Source: Polytrichum commune (taxonomy: Eukaryota > Streptophyta > Polytrichopsida > Polytrichales > Polytrichaceae). Taken from it: a stretch of DNA of 64,000 nucleotides. The stretch lies in the NCBI GenBank assembly GCA_950295325.1, contig OX485803.1:55381554-55445553 (forward strand), in the 5' to 3' direction. Both the position numbers and the translations under genes were made by a program. Shown here piece after piece: positions 12,607 through 24,860 of this stretch; positions within the stretch are counted from its first letter, which is position 1, and the number at the start of each line of letters is the position of its first letter. The notes beneath the pieces were generated by a model. It did not search any database. It was not told the origin of the DNA and saw nothing but the letters and a program-made list of their open reading frames with translations.

Positions 12607-13045
12607 AACAATGTTGCAATTACTGTCACTTACTATGTGGCTTTTCTCCCAAATGTGAATCATCCATGACCAAATTTCATTACATGTATTGTTAGAATGC
12701 ATAATATACGTCACTATAGTAACTGCTTTAGTGACACTTTTTATAAATAACTTTAGCAAATACTGTCATCGCAACTTCCTTTCAGCTCATTCGAATGCCA
12801 TATATTAAAACAAGTTTTGGTATATTCTGCATCTTAACATTTATGCCATGTAATATTGTCATGAATGATGGTTGAAATTTGGATGAAAAATCACTTAGTA
12901 AGTGACAATGATTGCAACATTGACAAGGAATGCCAAATTATGTAACTCTACATTTAGTGTTGGTGACACTACACATGCAGTTTAAGATTAGTATTTGAGC
13001 AAGACAATTAGAATTGGTGACATTAAATACAACATGTAGAGTAGC
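12607..13045. repeat. Rearranged foldback-MITE remnant (large inverted repeat)
   Basis: The left part reads like the forward orientation of the TA-type foldback family (AATTACTGTCACTTACTA); the right part reads as its reverse (TTAGTAAGTGACAATGATTG, near 12895). Two copies or halves in opposite orientation therefore face each other. The right end (ATTAGAATTGGTGACATTAA) matches copies at 13552 and 32827. Confidence 0.55.
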
Positions 13046-13554
13046 TTCATAAACTTACATATTGTAATAGAAATGTAAAACAAAGTAACACATTTGGGAA
13101 CGCGTTCTCGTCTTTCTTGTCGAGTTCACGGGGTTGGGATTATTGAGCGATCATAAAACTTGCTTGTTACATTTAGTCACTAGCACTATTAAAAAGTTAT
13201 GATGAAGTGACCCATGCTAGTGGGATGCAGTCATTGTCCACCCCCACCAACATGTGTGGGACGGCTTTTAGTTTATCAACTACGATACAAGGCACCATGG
13301 AAGGTCCTTGTGAACATTGTAGTTTATTTTCTTTGATTTTGTTTTGTTACTATGTGGCAATAGAAGAGAACTTCAAGTCCAAAGCTTGGAAGAAGATTCA
13401 TAGAATTGCACCAATAATGGGGAACATTGATTGAGGGGTCAAACCCACTTTTCGTAGATGGGTTTGAGCTTCAACCACAACCACTTGGACAATAAGGGTT
13501 AGTTTGAGAACATATGAACTCATATAGGACTAAAGAGCTTTGATGGATTCACTA

Positions 13555-13895
13555 CACTAAATATGATATTCAGTGTCATATGGTATTTTATGTCACTAGG
13601 GTATTAACTTTTCGGTCAACATTTCTTATGAATAAGTTTACAAATATTGTCATGAATGATGGATGGGTTCATCCGTTGGCCAAAACCCTACCTTCTCTTG
13701 TCAACAACTTGTGATGAAATATTGTCACGGATGAAAAATCACTTGGTAAGTGACAATAATTGCAACACTGTAAATCTACAATCCCAGAAAAAGTTAACAA
13801 GGAGTGACAAATAATGTTGGGTTAACATTTAGTGTTGGTGACAATACACCGTAGTTGACGATTAGAATTGGTGACACTAAATATCATATTTCGTG
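13555..13895. mobile_element. Foldback MITE, TA type, copy F2 (inverted)
   Basis: Flanked by TA on both sides. It starts CACTAAATATGATATTCAG and ends with the inverted counterpart ATATCATATTTCGTG. Its interior is the reverse complement of copy F1. No coding capacity. Confidence 0.7.
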
Positions 13896-13898
13896 TAG

Positions 13899-14865
13899 CT
13901 TCTTCGTCCTCCACATCCAAGTTCCAAATGTGAGACTAAAACTGAGGTATTGTGTGCACTTTTAGGCGATGTTTAAACTAGGGGTGCTTATTGGTGTGGT
14001 TTATTTCCTTTAGTTCTATATCCATGGAAAAGGCATAATAAAGGCTAATAATTTCCACAATCAACTTCTACCCCATGAACCACAATACTATGTGTGGTCA
14101 ACCATCTCTACGGTGGTTATTCATGCTCATGTAGAACCATTAGATAGCTTGAAGCCATGGTCGGGGAGAAAGTTAAGGATGAAGTCACTTCCATACTAGA
14201 ATCTACATGCGTCACCGGAAGCCATATGCAAATCTACCACCATGATAAATTTGCAAGTTTCATAGTTACGTAGAGCAACTTTCCCATGTTGGAACGTCAA
14301 TCACCTGGGATTCATATGTCTTGTGGTGAATCGAGACCACCAAGGACTTCGATTTCTTCTCGACTCCAAGACCTAACCAATGATAGATTGCAATTTAAAA
14401 GACCGGCTCACAATCCACCACCACCACCACCTCCTTTGTAGTGTGAGAGAGATGGCCCTTCGACCTAGTCTACACCAAATGGTAGAGGACAAAATGTGAA
14501 GAAAGTGTCACACTTCTTCCAACAATGCCCTAGAACAAGTGGCCCCCATCAAAGTTGCACAATTATAGCAATGCCTCACATGACATTGCACGAGTTGAAT
14601 GTGAAACGAAAAAGGTCCCAACTTCTTGCCCACCAAGTAGGAAATTAGGATACACTGGGGTTTGGCTCATGTGGCTAATGGGAACAATGAATGGAGAGAA
14701 CGCAGTGGATGAGTGGTGGCAGGAACGGAGGAGATCAGGGGAGGAGGGTTACATCGGTCAAATCCGACGGTCGAGAAAGCACAGGCAACGTGGCCTCACC
14801 AGAAGCCAGAAGCTGCTTTCATCGCCCATAGACTTCTTCTCGACCACCCGGCCATTACCCTTTTT
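13899..14865. other. Intergenic, no gene
   Basis: Short open frames only, the longest about 105 codons (14555-14872, +), with no recognisable domain. I see no clear repeat boundary. Confidence 0.4.
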
Positions 14866-15074
14866 GGTCTAATTAGTGTGGGTTACCATTTTGAGTTACG
14901 CGGTTCTATAAAAAAAATTTCACCGAGAGTATCATTTTTAACCCAAATAGGTAACTTACGTAGTTAGTATGCACACCGAAGAATATGATAAAACTTAGTT
15001 GATAACAAACGATAGTCTTGGTAAAACGTTCTAGCAACACTCAACTCCGAATGGTAACCCACACTAATTAGACC
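14866..15074. mobile_element. 209-bp MITE with GGTCTAATTAGTGTGG ends (A1)
   Basis: About 30-bp inverted ends: GTCTAATTAGTGTGGGTTAC at the left and CACACTAATTAGAC at the right. A second, interrupted copy lies at 19605-20144. This copy preserves the empty site (CTTACGTAGTTAG) that is occupied in the other. No coding capacity. Confidence 0.75.
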
Positions 15075-15083
15075 CCCCAAAAA

Positions 15084-15297
15084 ATGTAGTTGCAGATGAA
15101 CCGGTTGAGTTTCAGAAATAAGCGGTTGAAGTTCAAGACTTGAGGGAGATTATACCCTCAAATCTTGAGACTTGAGGAACATGTGGAATATACCCCAATT
15201 TCACAAAGAAAAACCGAAAGATGTCAACATGTAACCAGTTGGACTGGGAAACACTAGGATCTTGACCAATCATGCCCAAAAATCTCCCCGGACACTG
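15084..15297. mobile_element. hAT-like MITE, copy H4 (left end truncated)
   Basis: Matches the family defined at 19122-19329: GATGAACCGGTTGAG, GATGTCAACATGTAACC and the right end CTCCCCGGACACTG. The left end is missing where it abuts the preceding MITE. Confidence 0.65.
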
Positions 15298-16000
15298 AAT
15301 GGGAACCAAGTTCGGAAAGACTCTAAACATGACAAAGCTTTATTATATGTAAGTAAAGGAAGTGGCACTCCCGTCACCAAGGAAACGACACCAAGATGTA
15401 TGTGCGATTAGGTTGACCTCACGAATAGGTTGACTCTTTACCCATGCAAATTATGTTGGGTCAAAACCAGTTCTTAGAAGTGTATGACTTTGTTTGCTCA
15501 TTTGTATAGCAACCATGGTAGAAAAATACATCATGTGTGTTTGTTACCGTGGTAATGAATAATCAAAATAAGTTGGAATATCGATAAATGAGCGTGGGTC
15601 AACCTAATTGTTCAGTAAGAGTAGTATACCTAATATGCAGAGGAGACTGATACACAACAAACTATTGCAGGCACTTCCAACTCCACATAGGAAATCGGGA
15701 TCATCTCATTCCTTAAGGGATTGTGATATCGGAAGGGCATGTGTGATCACTCAAAGGAAAAAAAAAAAAAAAAAAAAACTCTTTGGAACAACTATTTTAA
15801 CATTGTAATCTCTTGTACCTTTTGCACCCCTCTTGTATCACAACACTGAATTTGAAACTTGACTTGACAATCTTTGTGATTTTCAATTGTGGACTGGATG
15901 AGAGCAAACTCCCGATGTGATTCAAGGACGAGAATTGCAGGTGGAGTTGAAATGTGCTCACAATAAGGTCACATATACCCATGCTAGAATCACCCTGTAA

Positions 16001-17462
16001 GGCCGGTTCACATAGGGTCCCAAGTTTCAAGTCCCACTCATGTTAGCAGGTCCCAACATGGAGGCAAAGTCCCGACTTTTGAGCCTCAATAAACGATTAA
16101 AATATGGTAAATTATCATTAAGCTAGATGGGTTGTAAGTGGCTCGTTTTTTTTAACTAGGCCCTAGAATTGATTGGTTTGTGGTTCGGCGAGGATCAAAG
16201 AGCAATTAAACATCATAAAGACACACTTTCAAAAGAGATTGCAATTGGACTATGTTTTCAAATATTACCAACTACTCTACACTCAATGGTGAACACAATT
16301 AGGAGGACCTATGTATCCAATCAAGGAATCAATCGACATGCATGTTTGATAACCATAACTAAATTAGAGAGGTTCGATTTTTGATTTGTCTTTGGCACAT
16401 GTTTCATCGTAGATGTGCTAATTTTCTTGGAGCTCATTTCTTTTTGGAGTACCACTTTTCTTTTTGGGATAATTCTAGCTTCAGGTGTGTTCAAAAAACA
16501 TACTTTGCAATCACAACCAAGATTTTTGACACGGTATCATGATTTTGTGGTGGTAAGGAGTTTAGGTTTCATATATGACATGCCAGCTTTAATCCAAATC
16601 AATATATCTTTAGATAAAGTTGGATTGTCATTCAGTCGACTAACAAGTGTACTTTTGAACATTCTAGACCCCCCTACTTCTACATAAGCCGCAATGAACT
16701 TTACATTTAATTGGGAGGGCATTTCAACAGTTTCATGTTCATCAATTAGAACATCCAAGCCATGTCGAAGCACACTTTGCAACTCCACATCTTCATGTAA
16801 ATCATTTTCAACTTGCAACTACAACAGTTCCGTCATTATGACAACATTCTTGAATTGTCTCTTCCAACACTATAATTTTCCTTGTCACCATCTTGGGCAA
16901 TAGAATCATCCATCAATATATATGTGATCACAATCACACTTCTCATCCTCGTTCATACTTCTAGGTAAACGAGCCTCAATAAGTGACCCTACCATACACG
17001 TACAATTGTTGTACATAACTACGAGTTATAATTTGTGTATACGTGGTATGGAAAAACTCAAATTAACACCCTCATCGTGCACTCACGATATACTCATATG
17101 TGTTGTGAAAGGTGCATTCCCCGGGATCCAATCAAAAGAAGTTGGAGAACATGAAAAACAAACCAAATCACACCCACATACCTTCAATTCAGATCTTGAT
17201 ATTTTATGCAAAGATATTCACATGACTTTTGTTGAAATTTGGGTTTAGCTTTTTTTCTTGACCCAACTCTCAGCACAAGTCCCAAGCCCCACCTTCAAAA
17301 AGTGTTGCCATGTAGGCGTCCACATCATGCCTTGAGACTTAGGACTTGGGAGCCCGTGTGAAGTGGTAAGTCCCAACTTCCATGCTCTCAACGGCTGAGA
17401 TTGCACGGATTGACCTCAAGTAGCTTGGGACGTAGGACTTAGGACTTTGTGTAAACGGACCC
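16001..17462. mobile_element. 1.46-kb Harbinger-like non-autonomous element
   Basis: TAA lies on both sides (15998-16000 and 17463-17465). The left end GGCCGGTTCACATAGGGTCC is roughly inverted against GGACTTTGTGTAAACGGACC at the right. The GGSCCG-TTYACAC style of terminus links it to the other TWA-flanked families here. A broken reverse-strand coding remnant lies inside (next entry), so it may have captured host sequence. Confidence 0.55.
16537..17130 (-). pseudogene. Unrecognised decayed reverse-strand coding remnant
   Basis: On the reverse strand one frame yields protein-like stretches with in-frame stops between them: SLIEARLPRSMNEDEKCDCD, then QLNVKFIAAYVEVGG and FKSTLVSRLNDNPTLSKD in an open run of 93 codons. 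I do not recognise the family. It sits wholly inside the 1.46-kb element, so it is either a captured exon set or a broken transposon protein. It could also be chance; the call is weak. Confidence 0.2.
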
Positions 17463-17465
17463 TAA

Positions 17466-18479
17466 CTATCGTGTTTGCATCATGCTAAATAACATAGTCT
17501 TGTTACACTTGCTTGGTGATAGGGTGCCATAGTGTTTATGATAGTGATAATTAATGGTCGTAAAAATCAATGTTCGGTTTCTATTTGCAATCCAATTTTG
17601 TTTGATTTGTGCCAAAGAAAAGAACGGAAGAGATGGGGTGCTATGAAATGAAATGAAATGAAATCGATTTTAGAGTACGGGAAGCCGAAAGGCAAGGCCG
17701 CATCACACAAGAGACTGAGAGCCCGTGACCCTTACACTTCAAGCACTCTCATTGGTGGAAAAAGGCGGAGCCAATCCAAGTTTTGCTTCATGCTACCCTT
17801 GAGGGACCAACGGAGGATGTAAATGCAAGGTGGTGGATGTAAAGTCTATATGAATTCCTGCATGGTATCAAATGGATCATGTTTCATGGTCACTTGGACT
17901 ATTTTCAAAAGCCATCTCTTGGAGGTAGGCCTAACACAAAACCAAGAGACCACGGCACTCCGAACACTCGCAACCGTCGATTTAGTCTATTTTACCATGT
18001 GTGAGGGCCCGCACGAATAGAAATTTATCAAAATAGCATTCGGTCGAGGGCCCGGTCACATATGGCGTCACACTGCACTTTGAGGATCCGTGACCACACT
18101 ACATGATTTGGGAGGTGTGTTGGGACGGCCCTTTGGACATTTCCATTTGGGCTCTCACAATTTCATGGTCACGGCTCTTGGCTCGTGTGTTTAAATGGCC
18201 CCCTTATGGCTATGGTCCTCCACGCTGCCAGTTTCCTGTGTTGGGAATACAATTCTTATTACTATGATCGACTTTGCCGGAAGCCTTATTTATTAATATC
18301 ATAATAATGCCACTCACACATTATATAATAAGCCTCCGCCCAATAAAGTTACATGGGACCCACTTTGCTATTGCACAAGGAAACACACAAGCGACAAAGT
18401 GTTGGCCAAAAGTGGGCCGGCGGGTGGTGGGACCCACCCTTGAGCATGATATACTATGATCCTTGAAGACACTAGTATA
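17466..18479. other. Intergenic, no gene
   Basis: Contains a short (AAATG)n run near 17643-17663 and several GGGCCC-rich segments at 18010-18200 that look transposon-derived, but I could not pair their ends. No gene seen. Confidence 0.35.
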
Positions 18480-18482
18480 TTA

Positions 18483-19025
18483 GGGCCCCTTTATATTACA
18501 CCTAGAGGCCGGGCCAATTCCCCTTGAGGCCGATTGCATGAAATTTTTAGCCCTTTTTGGTTTGGAGGCCGGCCTCAACTACACATTATAATAAGATTAT
18601 AATGGGGGTCAATTTTCCCATATGTAAAGGCCTTAGGGTCAAGAAGCTAGGCCGATTCAATAAATCTAGCATAATCCAGCGGATCTAGCATAATCTAGCA
18701 TAGAGCCGTTCATATTTCCACATAGTCCAATGGATATGGTTCGCTAAAAAGGTCATGTTTTATTAAAGAAAGTTTTTTTTTCATTGAATTTTGACATTGG
18801 TCTTGAGGTCAAGAATTGGCCTTCCATTTTGGGTGCACCCAATTCAATGAGCTCGGGCTGTGTCATACCATGCATTTTTTGATTAAAAAATTCATACAAC
18901 CAAATTGGCCCAGCCTCTAGGTGTAAAGGAGTTGGGGCTGATTTCAGCCTTTTGGCCAGTCACAAGTGAGGATTTCAAGCCTCGTACACAACGAATTGGC
19001 CTGGGCTCTAGGTGTAAAGCGGCCC
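18483..19025. mobile_element. Harbinger-like 540-bp MITE, copy 1
   Basis: 543 bp between TTA duplications (18480-18482 and 19026-19028). The right end CTAGGTGTAAAGCGGCCC pairs with a slightly decayed left end. Long inverted arms follow (ACACCTAGAGGCCGGGCC against its complement), with an AT-rich interior. Near-identical copies lie at 21927-22467 (inverted) and 32182-32726. Confidence 0.85.
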
Positions 19026-19121
19026 TTAGTATCGGAATCAATAAATGTGCAAAAGACCCACGCGCAACTCAATTGGTAGCAAATCGAATGTCATTCAAGG
19101 GACAAGTGGTTGGTTTGAGAG

Positions 19122-19329
19122 CAATGATCGGGGAGAACCGGCAATTAGTTACAAATGAACCGGTTGAAGTTCAAGACTGCAGGAAAATTGCCGATCATTT
19201 TGGAGGAATCTATAGAAGAATATACCCCAATTTAATAAAGGAAAACCGGAGGATGTCAACATGTAACCGGTTGGACTTTCAAACACTAGGCTCTCGACCG
19301 CTCATGCCCAAAAATCTCCCCGATCACTG
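19122..19329. mobile_element. hAT-like MITE, copy H1 (reference copy)
   Basis: 208 bp. Left end CAATGATCGGGGAGAACCGG and right end CTCCCCGATCACTG are inverted. Flanks TTTGAGAG and CTTGAGAG form an 8-bp duplication with one mismatch. The CA(A/G)TG terminus with an 8-bp duplication is typical of hAT elements. Internal ACCGGTT motifs recur. At least six copies occur in the window. Confidence 0.75.
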
Positions 19330-19604
19330 CTTGAGAGCCCAATAAAGTTGGGCCTATTAATTAACAAGGAGCCTAGCTATATGTTAACTTAGTAAGGGAG
19401 GCGGCTAGCTAGGGGGACGAGGCCTTTTATTGTGGCTTTTGTCCCTAGAAGCCGATGTGGAGAGATCGCAGCCATTCATATGGGCTTGCGTTATGGATGA
19501 GGTTGGTGTCCACAGCAATTATATCATCCATCCACTCCCCACCTTTATGTTTTTTTGTGTATGTGGTTGTAGTGGAAGCCACATCCAACCTGGAACAGTA
19601 CGCT

Positions 19605-20144
19605 GTTTTGTCTAATTAGTGTGGATTACCATTTGAAGTTCCCATTGCGACAACACTTTACCGAGAGTCTCGTTGTTTAACCCAAACAACATATTGTAAG
19701 TACACTAAATAGTCTTATTAGTGCGGGTGGAAAATTAGGGTCAAAATGACTAGCATGGGCTGCACTAAGTTTCTAGTGAAGGTGAAATTAACGTGGGTCC
19801 AAGACCTGGGGTCTTTCTTCTAAGTCTTCATGAAGACTCCGACCATTACATTGAATGTTAGTTATAAGACTAAGTCGCACAAAATAAAATAATCGCCCAC
19901 GTTGATTCTCTAGGGAATAAAGTAAAATGGGTCCATGCTACTTTCCTGGTAGAGATTTAGTGTGGGCTGAAAATTAACATGGGTTCTAGAGATTATTATG
20001 GCCCACGGTAATAGGACTATTTGGTGTAGTTAGTTTGTACACGTAAGAATATGATATAACTTAGCTGACAAAAAACTATGATAGTCGGTCAAAAGTCATA
20101 GCAACACATAACTCCGAATGGTAACCCACACTATTTGACAAAAC
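19605..20144. mobile_element. GTCTAATTAGTGTGG MITE, copy A2, interrupted
   Basis: Ends GTTTTGTCTAATTAGTGTGG and CCACACTATTTGACAAAAC pair. The body matches the 209-bp copy A1 but is split by a 324-bp insertion at 19703-20026. Confidence 0.75.
19703..20026. mobile_element. TA-type MITE nested inside copy A2
   Basis: Inverted ends CACTAAATAGTCTTATTA and TAATAGGACTATTTGGTG, flanked by TA on each side (19701-19702, 20027-20028). In the uninterrupted copy A1 the same site holds a single TA, so a 2-bp target duplication is directly visible. This is typical of Tc1/mariner (Stowaway-like) MITEs. Confidence 0.75.
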
Positions 20145-20824
20145 AATGTAATTCCATGGCCGTATTATTGGAGTCCAAATGTAACTTGTCCTTGCATTAA
20201 CCTTATGAGGTCCGGCACGAAGGTTGCTATTTTTATTTTTCATTTTCCTGAGGTGGGAACTGGGAGGCTTGTGCAATATGACGGACACTCCAAATTTGTT
20301 GGCATTTTAAGATAGACATGATCCTACTTAATCGTGGCCCTAGTGTAGGCACTTTGAACTCCACAAATGATGTTGGGTCGGATTTTTGGATGTTGGGTCG
20401 GATCAAAAATAAATTGTCTCATCTAGTTTCATAATCGTAAATCATGAAATTTGTCATTTTCCTAGTCGCGATGCCAAAATTGAGAGAGGTCAAAAGTGAA
20501 TCTATCCTCCTCTTTTTCTCTTGAAGTGATTGCATACAACTTTTCAAATCGATCATCTATCGAACTCCAAATGGTTAGTAGTATATTTGAGCACATAGTT
20601 CGAATCTCATCATACTGCTACACATGTGACTTTGGTGTCCACTCTACTCCCCTACAACCATTGCTATATACCACTGCTAAAATACATAAGTGTCCATACA
20701 ACTACATGATCTCCTAACGCCCAAAACCCCCTTTCTCAAGCTCAAGGCCAAGCTCGGCCATATTCAGGTAATTTATGATGTGTCCTTTCCATTACTTGGG
20801 AATTTTTGCCAATCTTTTTCAAGG

Positions 20825-21449
20825 AACGGGGAGCAGCGGCTGCTAGTTCCAGATGAACCGGCTGCCTTTGAGAAACGACTGGTTGAAGTTCAAAACTTCA
20901 GGAAAAATTGCCAATCAATTTAGAGGAATCTATAGAAGAATATACCTAAAATTAACAAGAAAACGGTAGAACCGTGAGGCTCTGTCCTTTGCTATGAAAG
21001 ACTATAATTGTAGTTGATTACTTTGCTCATGCCAATCCATGGCTATTCACTATACCAAACCTTTCTTGGATTTTGTGCACCTTCTTCTCAAATACGGGTC
21101 AAGGATTGAAGCTACTCATTTATCACCCGAAATTTAAAAAATAAATAATCAAGAACTGCCTAACTATAGTTAACTAGATTTCTTTCAATGCATTTTAGGG
21201 AGCACTTATATATAAACTATAGTTAACATCCACATTAAATAAAGTGGACCAAAAATAACAAGAACAACTAACGTTCAAGTGTGAACACAAAGTGGTTAGG
21301 AAATTTGCTCTTGAAACGAAGAAGTTGATGCATAGTCTTTGTCCTACAGACAGAGCCAACAAAGAAAGACCGTAAGATGTCAACATGTAAAGAACTGGAA
21401 AGACTGGGATCTCGACCAATTATGCCCAAGAATCTCCCCGAAGACACCG
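20825..21449. mobile_element. hAT-like MITE, copy H5, interrupted
   Basis: The left half (GGGGAGCAGCGGCTGCTAG onward) and the right half (GATGTCAACATGTAA to CTCCCCGAAGACACCG) match copy H1, but are separated by a 391-bp insertion (20967-21357). Confidence 0.65.
20967..21357. mobile_element. GGCTCTGTC-ended element, copy I1, nested in H5
   Basis: Begins TAGAACCGTGAGGCTCTGTC and ends GTCCTACAGACAGAGCC; the GGCTCTGTC tip is inverted. Other copies lie at 58230-58660 and, inverted, at 56943-57681. Flanks AAGAAAACGG and AAAGAAAGACCG look like an imperfect duplication of about 9-10 bp; superfamily uncertain. Confidence 0.65.
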
Positions 21450-21926
21450 AAGAAGAAAATCGAGGAGACTATCCACAAGCTTGTGAAGGAGGCCGGAACG
21501 TAAGAGTGGAAGGCATATCCAAATCCACCTTCTGGCTTCTTCTTCTTTTTGTGAGATAGAAGGCCGACAGGCCAGCGTCAAAGCACAGGAGGCAGTTGAC
21601 CACCTAGCAAGTTTCTCGTCAAGTAGAGAGGAGATTTCACAGCCAGGATTCGAGCCGCCAACCTCTTCCTTGAGAGTTGGGTATCTATCCACCATCATCC
21701 GGTAGTTTAAGGTCATCTCGGACCTCCACCCTCCGGCTTCATCGTCCACAAAACAACCTTGAAACGTAAACGTGTATACAATATACAAGTTAAAATGTCT
21801 CATATTCAATTCCATCTCAAACCGTGAAGGCGACGTGGAGAATGTTGTTTGAATGAAACACTCACTGGAGTTATGGATACCATGTCATGATGAGACGTGG
21901 AATGCCTTACACCAGAGACAGTGTAA

Positions 21927-22467
21927 GGGTCGCTTTACACCTAGAGGCCGGCCCAATATGTTGTGTAAGAGGCTTGAAATCCTCACTTGTGATTGGCCAA
22001 AAGGCTGAAATCGGCCCCAACCCCTTTACACCTAGAGGCCGGGCCGATTTGGTGATATGAATTTTTTAATCAAAAAATGCATGGTATGACACGGCCCGAG
22101 CGCATTGAATTGGGTGCACACAAAATGGAAGGCCAATTCTTGGCCTCAGGTCCAATGTCAAATTTCAATTAAAAAAAACTTTTTAAAATAAAATATGATT
22201 TTTTTAGCGAACCATCTCCATTGAATTATGTGGAAATATGAACGGCTTTATGCTAGATTATGCTAGATCCGTTGGATTGTGCTAGATTTATTGAATCGGC
22301 CTAGCTTCTTGACCCTAAGGCCTTTACATATGGAAAAATTGGCCCCCTTCCTAATCTTATTATAATGTGTAGTTGAGGCCGGCCTCCAACCCAAAAGGGG
22401 CTGAAATTTCATGCAATTGACCTCAAGGGGAATTGGCCCGGCCTCTAGGTGTAAAGTAAAGCGGCCC
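21927..22467. mobile_element. Harbinger-like 540-bp MITE, copy 2 (inverted)
   Basis: 541 bp between TAA duplications (21924-21926 and 22468-22470). Ends GGGTCGCTTTACACCTAGAG and GTAAAGCGGCCC. The interior is the reverse complement of copies 1 and 3. The right tip carries a small GTAAA duplication (GTGTAAAGTAAAGCGG). Confidence 0.85.
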
Positions 22468-22470
22468 TAA

Positions 22471-24343
22471 TTATAGAACAAAATTGGCTTGAGCGTTGTC
22501 ATTTGGTATTCCATTTGGTACTATGTGGGTGGACAAATGGGTGTTGGATTCAAATTTGGTTTTCAAAGTATATATGTGGGAGGGGTATTATTCCACCTAG
22601 TTTTGTACAGATGAGTATGGTATTATGGTTTTCGTTTACATTATAATCTTCCAAGTTAATGCACTTGGGTGGTTGATTTTAACACTAAAAAACATGTGAT
22701 CTATGCGGTCAATTCCAACATTAGATGTACATAATGAGTTGTTGAAAGGCAATGAACTTCATTAAGCTATTTTGGAGAGATTTGGGCTAGGGTGTTAAGG
22801 GTGTTAATGGAGTTTACTTCTATATTCAAGATTGGACCCAAGCTTAAAGTTTGGTTTCCAACAGTCTTGAGTGGAAATCGCTGTGATTTGGTAGGAAAGT
22901 GATGCCATAGTAGAGCCACTTCATTGTTTTCATACCTTGGTCTTGGACTTTAGTGTAAACCCCGATGCATTGGGTAACACCGTGAGAGAAGCCCTGAAAA
23001 AGTATACAACCTGGAGGTTACTTGTTTTAGTTGATTGGGCACTAGAAGTAGTTTCAACGACCCAGGTTTAGTCTGGAGTGAGTCGTTTGAAACGAATCAA
23101 CCACAAACCTATAGAAGGTCAAGTGAATATGTCGGATGGAAGAGAAGTATGCTCATATGCAATAAATAATTCCCCCTCTCCATAACACTAATACTTTACA
23201 TTAGTTAGGGTTATGCCCCCTCCCCACCTGACTTTGGCGAAGCCTAAAAGTTGGTTCTAAAGACATGGCCTCCGCACCATCGACATTATCTAGTGCCAAG
23301 TCTAGTTGGCAAATGATGTGGCATGGCTTAAAAGTGGAGGTTTTAAGCCCCAAGCACCAAACCTCCCATCGGTACCTAGACATGAGGCAAGAATATAGGA
23401 CTTTTAAAAGTGTTGCCTCTTGCCCTTGTGATTGGTTGCTTTTTAGTCTTAGCTATGAGGGCACGAGGAACTCCATTAACCAAAACCAATGGTAAGATAA
23501 ATAAGTAGTAAGGGATTGGGGGATGGGACAAAAACTATCCAACATTCATTGCTTGGTAGATAAAACCATGAACATGTGTGAAAGCTACTTAGCTAAAACC
23601 TACCCAAAAATCTCCAGAGCAAGTTCTAGTAGGTGCACTGGGATAGCCAGATGCCTCCCCTATAACTGAGGGAGCTTTACCCGGGTTTTAGGAAAGACTT
23701 TGGTCATTTGATAAAGTCAGGTGGGGAGGAGGGCATTAGTTACCATGTAGACCGCTCGACCACCTGATGACATCTACATTTCCACTAGAATCTGGTGGAC
23801 GAGTGCCCAGCATGACATCTTATGTACACTTCGACATTGATGACTCGGACTCAAGAAAATTGAACTTGGGCAATGGTATCTCCTCACAAACCAACCAAAT
23901 TTGGTCGCCTAAGTTATCCGTTGTGGTCCATCCTTTGCTTACGATAAGAGAAGCCCGGGTGGCACCAATGAAGATGCTGCATTGTGTTCCATGCAACAAG
24001 GAGGCATCCTTTCTAATGAGATAACCATGCCACTTGGCACTTGCTCAGTGCTCACCAAATGATGATAGGGAGATTAGAGCCTATGACGGCCCACAACAAG
24101 ATCTGCTCGATTGCAAAAGGAACTGGACCTGCAAAATATATATAAACATGTATAAATATAACTATAACTATAACTATATATATATATATTCCACAATTGG
24201 AATAAGGACACGTTTAGCCCTTGTTGCCTATGAGGACCACTTTTGGATCTTGCTAGAAATTAGGTTACTTTTTACCATCATTCTCTTCACATAACATTAC
24301 ATAGCTCCTTGGTTGCGTTTCGTAGGACCAAGTATCACATGAG
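22471..24343. other. Repeat-bearing intergenic DNA, no gene
   Basis: Segments at about 22830-22965 and 23066-23190 recur at 53390-53555 and 53197-53305 in the opposite order. 23735-23800 resembles the 121-bp hairpin MITE at 46274. A TATAAC/AT microsatellite lies at about 24146-24190. No coding signal. Confidence 0.4.
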
Positions 24344-24344
24344 C

Positions 24345-24860
24345 ATAATTGTCCTTTAATTTCGGGGTTTCCGGTTTATGGGGAGCACTCAAGATGTGTA
24401 TCGTGAACTTTTTGACAAGCAGTTGTAGATTACCGTAGTACTTCAATCGCAACTTCTTTCTTTGGAAGAGACCATCGTGTAGTTGCTTAGCAATATTATC
24501 ATGTTCCATAGACTACATATGAAGATATTTGATAGTATGAGTTCATTCCTCCAAAAATCTGTAGGTCATGAAATTGTATGCAGGATTATTCCTTATATCA
24601 TGGGATTCCATGTTTATGGGGAGCACCCATGTTGTGTATTTTGGACTTTTTGACAAGCAGCTGTAAATTATTAGAGTATTTTGACCGCAACCTCTTTCTT
24701 TGGAGCTACTTAACGATGTTATGTCCATTATAAGAGTCCATTATGTGCCTGCTTAACAATGTTATGTCCCATATACTATGTAAGGAGGTACTGAATTATG
24801 AGTTCATCCCTTCAAAACCTTCAATGGGTCATGAAATTGCATTCATGACAATCCTTTATA
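24345..24860. repeat. Degenerate tandem repeat, about 240-260 bp units
   Basis: The motif TTTATGGGGAGCAC recurs with 238-bp spacing (24373, 24611), each time followed by CTTTTTGACAAGCAG and a CTTTCTTTGGA block. GAGTTCAT...GGTCATGAAATTG recurs near 24540 and 24800. Two full units and part of a third. No protein-coding interpretation. Confidence 0.65.

Noticed and set aside
15761-15778. Poly-A tract as evidence for a retrogene or SINE tail.
   Set aside because: No processed coding sequence or Pol III boxes upstream and no flanking target duplication seen.
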